This document shows, in pieces, positions 1-3,906 of a DNA stretch of 5,546 bases. The DNA comes from Candidatus Omnitrophota bacterium (GTDB lineage: Bacteria > Omnitrophota > Koll11 > Gorgyraeales > Gorgyraeaceae). The first letter of the stretch is position 1; each line of letters starts with the position of its first letter. The notes beneath the pieces were generated by a model. It searched no databases, was not told where the DNA came from, and worked only from the letters and a program-made list of their open reading frames with translations. The stretch spans positions 1 through 5,546 of the forward strand of contig JAHIRR010000102.1 of NCBI GenBank assembly GCA_018818505.1. Direction: 5' to 3'. A program made the translations under genes and the position numbers.

Positions 1-1
1 A

Positions 2-208
2 GAAGAGGCAGTAGCCACAAGCATCAGGGGCTCTTATGGCAGAATTACAACAAAGGGGCTTTACGAAAACGCGCTTCATGCCTCAACAAATCCAGAAGAG
101 GCAGAACGCGAGATAAAACTCTGGTTTGAGCCAGATGAGATTATAGTTGATATGTATCCGACAAAAAAGATGACTGTCGAAAAAAAGAATAAGCGAGTTT
201 GGGCATGA
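2..208 (+). CDS. ndk: Nucleoside-diphosphate kinase, C-terminal part (5' end outside window)
   Basis: The frame is open from base 2 and gives the last 68 residues. NDK transfers the gamma phosphate from ATP to other (d)NDPs through a phosphohistidine in the cytoplasm. The stretch G-L-Y-E-N-A-L-H-A-S (from residue 19 of the fragment) matches the family's catalytic N-x-x-H-(G/A)-S segment, the His being the phosphorylated residue. It is followed by a typical 'PEEAEREIKLWF' and 'PDEI' ending. About 20 further residues, rich in Lys, make a short tail beyond the usual family end. The upstream part, including the nucleotide-binding residues, is not in the window. The TGA stop overlaps the yicC start by 4 bases (ATGA), so the two are probably cotranscribed and translationally coupled. 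NDK and the downstream guanylate kinase both serve nucleotide balance. The identification rests on the active-site segment and C-terminal pattern. Confidence 0.85.
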   Translation, partial: EEAVATSIRGSYGRITTKGLYENALHASTNPEEAEREIKLWFEPDEIIVDMYPTKKMTVEKKNKRVWA

Positions 209-1086
209 TAAAAAGCATGACAGGTTTTGGAAAAGGGGAATCAAAGAGCCAGTTTGGCAGATTTACAGTGGAGCTGCGCACATTAAACCACAGGTATTTT
301 GATATCTCTTCCAGGATACCGAATAATCTTGGGGTCTTTGAAGACAGGGTCAGGCGTTATATAAATAAATACATCAAAAGAGGCAAGGTAAATCTCGCGC
401 TTTCTTTAAAAAAGAATGATAAGGGTTTTGAGACGACAAAGCTTGACCACGATGCCATTCAAAAATATCACAAGATGCTCACCAAGATCAAAAAAAGATT
501 TAATTTAAAAGACGAGATAAAACTTTCTCATATATTATCCTTTCCAGATGTGATCGTGCAGGACCAGCCTGAATATGATGTAAATTCTGTATGGCCTGTC
601 TTAGAATCAGCGATTAAAAAGGCAGCGCTTGGTTGTAATAAGATGAGGGAGGAGGAGGGCAAGGCGCTTTATAGGGATCTGACAAAGAGACTGGGCAATA
701 TCTCTGATTCCATGGATAAGATCTCTTCTCTGGCGCCAAATCTTGTCTTGCAATATAAACATAAGCTGGATTCTAAGATAAAAGGGCTTTTAAAAAATAA
801 GAATTTTGTGGATCGCTCAAGATTAGAAACAGAGCTTGCTGTATTTGCCAAGCAATCTGATATCTCAGAAGAACTGACACGCGCCACTAGCCATATAAAG
901 GCTATAAGAACGGCTCTCAGCTCAAATAAAGAGGCTGGCAGGCGCCTTGATTTTATATTACAGGAACTACAGAGGGAGATCAATACGCTTGGCGCAAAAT
1001 CTCCCAGCATAAAGATCTCCCAGCTCGTCATAGATTTAAAAAGTGAAATAGACAAGATGCGCGAACAAGTTCAAAACGTGGAATAA
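205..1086 (+). CDS. yicC: YicC family endoribonuclease
   Basis: This 293-residue protein has the diagnostic YicC start (M-I-K-S-M-T-G-F-G) followed by an N-terminal domain with 'ELRTLNHRYFDISSRIP' and 'RGKVNL'. Its C-terminal DUF1732-type domain ends in 'INTLGAKSPSIKI...KMREQVQNVE', which is the family signature. Length is normal for the family (about 290). E. coli YicC is reported as an RNA-cleaving enzyme linked to small-RNA turnover; action on cytoplasmic RNA is inferred from family only. I chose ATG 205 over the in-frame TTG at 199, because it matches the family start exactly and overlaps the ndk stop as ATGA. No clear Shine-Dalgarno is visible, which fits coupling to ndk. In many bacteria yicC is followed by a small DUF370/RemA-like gene and then gmk; here that small gene is absent and a palindromic repeat occupies the gap. 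Confidence 0.95.
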   Translation: MIKSMTGFGKGESKSQFGRFTVELRTLNHRYFDISSRIPNNLGVFEDRVRRYINKYIKRGKVNLALSLKKNDKGFETTKLDHDAIQKYHKMLTKIKKRFNLKDEIKLSHILSFPDVIVQDQPEYDVNSVWPVLESAIKKAALGCNKMREEEGKALYRDLTKRLGNISDSMDKISSLAPNLVLQYKHKLDSKIKGLLKNKNFVDRSRLETELAVFAKQSDISEELTRATSHIKAIRTALSSNKEAGRRLDFILQELQREINTLGAKSPSIKISQLVIDLKSEIDKMREQVQNVE

Positions 1087-1091
1087 GCTTT

Positions 1092-1154
1092 GTCATTGCG
1101 AGGCCCGAAGGGCCGAAGCAATCTCAAAAGAGAGATTGCTTCGCTCGCAATGAC
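1092..1154. repeat. 63-bp palindromic intergenic repeat (GTCATTGCGAG / CGAAGCAATCTC type)
   Basis: The outer arms GTCATTGCGAG (1092-1102) and CTCGCAATGAC (1144-1154) are perfect 11-bp complements. The inner arms CGAAGCAATCTC (1114-1125) and GAGATTGCTTCG (1132-1143) are perfect over 12 bp, with a 6-base loop. The left arm alone carries an extra mini-hairpin, GCCC-GAA-GGGC, at 1103-1113, so the folded form is branched. This core is recognisable as a dispersed, mobile-looking repeat seen in many bacterial genomes. It encodes no protein. No T-run follows, so it is not a standard terminator. The gmk ribosome-binding region begins a few bases after it. Confidence 0.9.
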
Positions 1155-1168
1155 ATGATAGGTTTTGT

Positions 1169-1741
1169 ATGAAAAAACAAGGCATCTTATTCATAATCTC
1201 AGCGCCGTCAGGGTCAGGCAAGACTACATTGTGCAATAAATTAGTGGATTCCTTAAGCGGCCTGAGCCGTTCCATTTCCATGACCACGCGGCCTCCTCGC
1301 GCAGGAGAAAGGGATGGTATGGATTATATCTTCATGGAAAAGGAAGAATTCTTAAAACGCAAAAAGAAAAGCGAATTCCTGGAATGGGCAAAGGTGTTTA
1401 CCGAATACTATGCTACGCCAAAGAAATACATAAAACACATGATAACCAAAGGCCAGGACGTTCTTTTAAATATAGACGTGCAGGGCGCGATGAAGATAAA
1501 AAGGCTTGGCATGAGAGCAGTTTTTATATACATACTGCCGCCGTCTATGTCACAGCTAAAAGAAAGATTGACAAGTCGTTCAACAGATACTAAAAAAGAG
1601 ATAGCGAAAAGGCTCAGGATCGCAAAGAAAGAACTTTCATATCTAGCCAGATACGATTATGTCGTCGTAAATAATGTCCTGGATTCAGCGCTGGAAAACT
1701 TACGATCTATTGTCATAGCAGAGAGGTGCAAGGTAATCTGA
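1169..1741 (+). CDS. gmk: Guanylate kinase
   Basis: This cytoplasmic enzyme phosphorylates GMP to GDP with ATP. The 190-residue product has the P-loop S-A-P-S-G-S-G-K-T-T near residues 11-20. The GMP-binding segment 'SISMTTRPPRAGERDGMDY' follows around residues 36-54, then 'EFLEWAKVF' and 'YYATPKKYI'. Further on are 'DVLLNIDVQGA', 'ILPPS', and the Arg-rich lid 'RLTSRSTD...RLRIAKKEL', ending in 'YDYVVVNN'. All core elements are present. Oddities: the usual G-N-x-Y-G-T before the central loop reads T-E-Y-Y-A-T, keeping the Tyr residues but losing both Gly. The protein is also slightly shorter than the usual ~200-210 residues and stops 5 bases before an inverted-repeat block. Start ATG 1169 has a weak TAGG (1159-1162) 6 bases upstream, just beyond the palindromic repeat. 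It lies in order with ndk-yicC-gmk-rpoZ-coaC. Confidence 0.95.
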   Translation: MKKQGILFIISAPSGSGKTTLCNKLVDSLSGLSRSISMTTRPPRAGERDGMDYIFMEKEEFLKRKKKSEFLEWAKVFTEYYATPKKYIKHMITKGQDVLLNIDVQGAMKIKRLGMRAVFIYILPPSMSQLKERLTSRSTDTKKEIAKRLRIAKKELSYLARYDYVVVNNVLDSALENLRSIVIAERCKVI

Positions 1742-1746
1742 AAAAC

Positions 1747-1998
1747 AAACCACAGAGAGCACAGAGAAATAATATAACGTTGTTTTTTAAATAAAAATTA
1801 GAAAATACTCTGTGTCCTCAAAATAAAGTGATATTAGAAATAAAAGCAGTTGAGAGCATCAGCTTAACTTCAATGTTTTCAGGCTAAAAGAAGGGATAAA
1901 AAGACTTATTTTATGAGAACACAGAGAGAGGGGGGGGAGGGAAAAATCCCCCCCAACCCTATTAATATTAGAAAAATTCTCTGTGATCTCTGTGGTTT
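1747..1998. repeat. Nested inverted-repeat block of CACAGAG type (possible MITE-like element)
   Basis: The outer arms 1747-1768 and 1977-1998 are inverted complements over 22 bp with one mismatch, built on AAACCACAGAGA...CACAGAGAA. A second pair sits inside: CTCTGTGTCCTC (1808-1819) and GAGAACACAGAGAGA (1915-1929). Each inner arm can also pair with the nearer outer arm. The sequence ATTAGAAAA followed by CTCTGTG occurs twice in direct orientation, near 1798 and near 1968. This suggests two copies of a smaller element flanking a central ~95-bp segment (1820-1914). No open frame inside looks coding. The central part has only an imperfect hairpin (about 1848-1869: AGTT/AACT, AGC/GCT). It fills most of the 295-bp gap between gmk and rpoZ. 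Confidence 0.8.
1930..1954 (+). other. G8-A-G3 / C7 hairpin
   Basis: Eight G (1930-1937), A, three G (1939-1941), AAAAAT, then seven C (1948-1954). The first G-run can pair fully with the C-run to make a short, very stable hairpin within the inverted-repeat block. No T-run follows, so it is not an ordinary terminator. The same G8-A-GG string recurs at 2025-2035, directly before rpoZ. Confidence 0.6.
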
Positions 1999-2024
1999 CT
2001 TTTGACAACGCACAAACAAGGTCA

Positions 2025-2035
2025 GGGGGGGGAGG
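2025..2035 (+). promoter_or_regulatory. Unusual G8-A-GG ribosome-binding tract of rpoZ
   Basis: A run of eight G followed by AGG ends one base before ATG 2037. The exact GGAGG (2031-2035) is too close to that ATG (1 base) but 10 bases from the in-frame ATG 2046. The upstream part of the G-run could pair with the anti-Shine-Dalgarno CCUCC using one G-U pair at a normal distance from ATG 2037. The run is therefore unusual and bears on which start is used. Confidence 0.5.
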
Positions 2036-2036
2036 A

Positions 2037-2237
2037 ATGTCTTATATGCCGCGCGAAAAGGTTTTTAAAGACGGAGATAGTATTTATAAACTTACATTGA
2101 TTGCCGCAAGAAGGGCCATAGAGTTAAACAATGGCGCAAAGAAATTAATAGAAACTGACTCAAAAAAATTCTCAACAATCGCCTTAGAAGAAATAGGACA
2201 GGGCAAGGTTACGTATAAAGTTAAGGGCGCTAAGTAA
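2037..2237 (+). CDS. rpoZ: DNA-directed RNA polymerase omega subunit
   Basis: This small 66-residue protein fits omega, which binds the beta' C-terminal region and helps RNA polymerase assembly. It has 'KVFKDGDSIYKLTLIAARRAIELNNGA' (from about residue 8), the family's conserved helix segment 'S.Y.L...A..RA..L..GA'. 'STIALEEIGQGKV' follows near the C-terminus. Length is typical of short omega forms (60-90). I chose ATG 2037 (M-S-Y-M-P-R-E-K), because many relatives begin M-x-Y-x-P-x-E-K. ATG 2046 (63 residues) is the alternative with better Shine-Dalgarno spacing. The frame is open back to GTG 1983, but that extension would be translated repeat DNA and is rejected. Position after gmk is the classical arrangement. 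coaC follows after 25 bases. Confidence 0.9.
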   Translation: MSYMPREKVFKDGDSIYKLTLIAARRAIELNNGAKKLIETDSKKFSTIALEEIGQGKVTYKVKGAK

Positions 2238-2243
2238 AGGTTT

Positions 2244-2264
2244 GTGTAATGTGTAATGTGTAAT
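2244..2264 (+). repeat. Three tandem copies of GTGTAAT at the coaC start
   Basis: The 7-mer GTGTAAT is repeated exactly three times (2244-2250, 2251-2257, 2258-2264) and the last copy merges into the coaC ATG (2263). Each copy makes an ATG at its 3' junction, in three different frames; only the third opens coaC. The nearest Shine-Dalgarno-like AAAGG (2236-2240) is 22 bases from the used ATG. Confidence 0.9.
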
Positions 2265-2802
2265 GAAGAAGATAGTCGTCGTTGGCGTTACAGCAAGTGT
2301 TGCGTGTTACAAAGCCCTCGATATTATACGAGGGCTTCAGCGTCTTGGTTTGTCTACCGAAGTAGTTCTCACAAAAGAGGCAGAAGAGTTTATAAAGCCA
2401 ATTTTGTTCCAGTCTGTGTCTGGCAATAAAGTAATAAGCTCTGACATGTTCAAAGCCCCTGAAGAATGGGATATTGCTCACGTTTCGTTAGCTAAAAAAG
2501 CAGACCTTGTACTTGTGGCGCCTGCTACAGCCAACATCATCGGTAAAGTCGCATCCGGCATATGCGATGACATGCTCACCTGCACTATCTGCGCAACAAA
2601 ATCCCCAGTCCTATTCGCGCCAGCCATGAACGAAGCCATGTACAAAAACAAGATCGTACAGCAAAACATCCAGAAACTCAAAAAAACAGGCTACCATTTC
2701 ACCGGCCCCATCAAAGGCTCTCTAGCCTGTGGCACCCAAGGCCTGGGCCACATCCAGGACGTAAGCGTTATCATCAAAGAAACAAAACGCTTGCTTGGCT
2801 GA
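2263..2802 (+). CDS. coaC: Phosphopantothenoylcysteine decarboxylase (CoaC domain only)
   Basis: This 179-residue flavoprotein is predicted to decarboxylate 4'-phosphopantothenoylcysteine to phosphopantetheine in coenzyme A synthesis. It starts with 'VVVGVTASVACYKALDIIR', the FMN-binding G-(V/I)-(T/S)-(A/G)-S motif. The catalytic His is in 'DIAHVSLAKKADL' (about residue 73). 'VAPATANIIGKVASGICDDML' is a hallmark. The P-A-M-N-x-x-M motif (about 119-125) ends in Tyr where Trp is usual. The lid Cys is in 'GSLACGTQGLG' (about 155). Most bacteria carry CoaB fused behind this domain (~400 residues); here the frame stops after CoaC and no CoaB follows, so the ligase must be elsewhere or lost. The start is fixed by an in-frame TAA at 2254. 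Codon use changes within the gene: after about 2530, Asn is always AAC and Ile mostly ATC, unlike the first half. Confidence 0.9.
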   Translation: MKKIVVVGVTASVACYKALDIIRGLQRLGLSTEVVLTKEAEEFIKPILFQSVSGNKVISSDMFKAPEEWDIAHVSLAKKADLVLVAPATANIIGKVASGICDDMLTCTICATKSPVLFAPAMNEAMYKNKIVQQNIQKLKKTGYHFTGPIKGSLACGTQGLGHIQDVSVIIKETKRLLG

Positions 2803-2819
2803 TATATTTGTGGTATAAT
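2791..2819 (+). promoter_or_regulatory. Sigma-70-type promoter with extended -10
   Basis: TTGCTT (2791-2796) and TATAAT (2814-2819) are separated by exactly 17 bases. TGG precedes the -10, giving the TGnTATAAT extended -10 form. The -35 lies in the last codons of coaC. The expected start is near 2826, just upstream of the terminator and of the 2891 gene. It is the best promoter match I see in the window. Confidence 0.65.
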
Positions 2820-2841
2820 TTAAGAATAGAAAATATAATAT

Positions 2842-2881
2842 AAATTTCTGCGAAGCTAGCACAGCAAAGCAGAATTTTTTT
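2842..2881 (+). terminator. Factor-independent terminator (or attenuator) before the accessory unit
   Basis: TTCTGC (2846-2851) pairs with GCAGAA (2869-2874). A symmetric GAA/AAA internal loop then leads to an inner GCT/AGC stem with an AGCAC loop. AAA at 2842-2844 can add outer pairs with the T-run. Seven T follow (2875-2881). It lies about 15-20 bases after the predicted transcription start and 9 bases before ATG 2891, so it can end coaC transcripts or attenuate the next unit. Confidence 0.7.
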
Positions 2882-2890
2882 GGGTAGATT

Positions 2891-3592
2891 ATGACAGGGT
2901 TTGAAAAAGGGTTGGATCTGAAGGTTGCATTGCTAGCGATAAGCATAGCTCTCTTATGTAATAGTCCCCTGTATGCTTCTGCCTTACGGGTCCCTAGTGG
3001 GCATCACGAAAGACACAAAAAGGTTTTGGAGAGCAATAAAGCATCGATAGAAAAGAGACTGCTTGAACTAAACACGGCATATCCAGGAGATAGGTTTATA
3101 GAGATTTTGAAAAAAAAGAGCAAACATGAGAAAACAAATGTTATAAAGCGCCTCAAGGTTTTTAATATAGAGAAACCAGACATCAAAGTTGTCCCAGCAA
3201 AAGGTATATTTATCGCACAGGATGATTTAATGTTTTGTGACGTCATACAAGAGCTTATTAGTGCAGGAGGCCTTGTTATTAATAAAGATGTTCGTGATAA
3301 TGATGTTATAGGTTCAGCGATTACATTTGAGGGGTGTATAGCATGTATAGTTGAGGACGAAAGAAAAGGCAAGACAGTGATTGCTTATGGTCATCTTGGC
3401 ACTCTTGAAAATGATTGTTTAGAGAAAATCCTAGCCGAGATCGATAAACTTAGATTTAAAAACCCACGTATTATTTTTGATATCCTTGAAGAGGGATTAA
3501 GCGGTGACAGAGATAAGATCGAAGCTATGATAGGCACAGCTACATCAAAAAATTACCCAACACTCTATAGAGCGCGTAAAGAGGGCAGCTGA
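2891..3592 (+). CDS. Exported protein of unknown function, LRxP type (probably frameshifted at its 3' end)
   Basis: I do not recognise this 233-residue protein. Residues 1-32 look like a Sec signal peptide: Lys at 6 and 11, a hydrophobic stretch 'VALLAISIALL', and a Y-A-S-A cleavage region. 'LRVPSG' follows, and a similar LR-x-P follows the signal peptide of the methyltransferase-like gene downstream. Residues 40-95 are charged and helical. From about 100 on there is a compact alpha/beta-looking domain with 'VIGSAITFEGCIACIVEDE' (137-157) and 'VIAYGHL' (163-169). The Cys149...His168 spacing and surrounding pattern faintly recall the Cys/His active site of CheD-like deamidases; this is a weak resemblance, not an assignment. 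Start ATG 2891 has only GGG (2882-2884) as a Shine-Dalgarno. The stop at 3590 is followed by an open frame with no good start of its own (see the 3580-3906 entry), suggesting the original protein was about 338 residues. Confidence 0.7.
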   Translation: MTGFEKGLDLKVALLAISIALLCNSPLYASALRVPSGHHERHKKVLESNKASIEKRLLELNTAYPGDRFIEILKKKSKHEKTNVIKRLKVFNIEKPDIKVVPAKGIFIAQDDLMFCDVIQELISAGGLVINKDVRDNDVIGSAITFEGCIACIVEDERKGKTVIAYGHLGTLENDCLEKILAEIDKLRFKNPRIIFDILEEGLSGDRDKIEAMIGTATSKNYPTLYRARKEGS

Positions 3593-3906
3593 TTAGGCAT
3601 GCTGACGAGTATCAAGTAGTTTGGCAGCGGCTTATACCAAAGGCTTTGGGTCAAGACATTCCAATAAAGAAGGTCTTAAACCATTATATCTCTGGTCTAA
3701 AATTTCAATTCCCAGAATGGCACCTTCCTATACTTGAAGAGATTATTACCGCGTGTAAAAATCAGGGTGTTTGGAATAACAAGATCGAGAAGAAAATTAA
3801 CATTGTCTTTAAGGCACTTGAAGACCGCCTCTCTGGAAGGATGGGCGATACCAGCCGTCTCCGGGTAGAGATAGAACGTGTCAAAACCATGTGCACAGGC
3901 TTATGA
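3580..3906 (+). CDS. Out-of-frame continuation of the 2891 gene (hypothetical protein segment)
   Basis: This frame is open for 108 codons after a TAA at 3577 and ends at TGA 3904. The first usable initiator is TTG 3646 (86 residues), with AAAGG only 2 bases before it. Yet the sequence upstream of that TTG already looks coding (I-R-H-A-D-E-Y-Q-V-V-W-Q-R-L-I-P-K-A-L). One extra G in the GAGGGC at 3581-3586 would join it smoothly to the preceding gene as ...K-E-G-Q-L-I-R-H. The segment is soluble and helical, with 'FQFPEWHLPILEEIITACKN' in the middle and a charged C-terminus; no family recognised. Its TGA overlaps the next ATG by 4 bases, which argues it is translated in nature. Options are a disabling frameshift, a sequence error, programmed -1 shifting, or a separate small gene. 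Confidence 0.6.
   Translation, partial: RGQLIRHADEYQVVWQRLIPKALGQDIPIKKVLNHYISGLKFQFPEWHLPILEEIITACKNQGVWNNKIEKKINIVFKALEDRLSGRMGDTSRLRVEIERVKTMCTGL

Noticed and set aside
199..204. TTG 199 as the yicC start
   Set aside because: ATG 205 matches the family N-terminus M-I-K-S-M-T-G-F-G and gives the ATGA overlap with ndk.
669..1055. Minus-strand 128-codon open frame inside yicC
   Set aside because: It lies opposite the conserved C-terminal domain of yicC and its translation shows no recognisable family or start signal.
1384..1593. Alternative plus-strand frame inside gmk
   Set aside because: It overlaps the conserved guanylate kinase core; composition is that of an out-of-frame reading.
1930..1955. 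G-quadruplex or factor-independent terminator
   Set aside because: Four separate G-tracts are not present without splitting the G8 run, and no T-run follows the G/C hairpin.
2002..2030. Promoter for rpoZ from the perfect TTGACA at 2002-2007
   Set aside because: At 16-18 bases downstream there is only the G-tract, so there is no usable -10 box.
1983..2036. N-terminal extension of rpoZ from GTG 1983
   Set aside because: The extra 18 residues are translated repeat arm and G-tract; omega proteins begin near M-S-Y-M-P-R-E-K.
3004..3372. Minus-strand 122-codon open frame opposite the 2891 gene
   Set aside because: Ser/Ile-rich shadow reading without a supporting context; the plus strand has a signal peptide and a coherent domain.
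3891..3902. GTG 3891 as the methyltransferase-like start
   Set aside because: It adds M-H-R-L ahead of a standard M-K-K signal start and loses the ATGA coupling.
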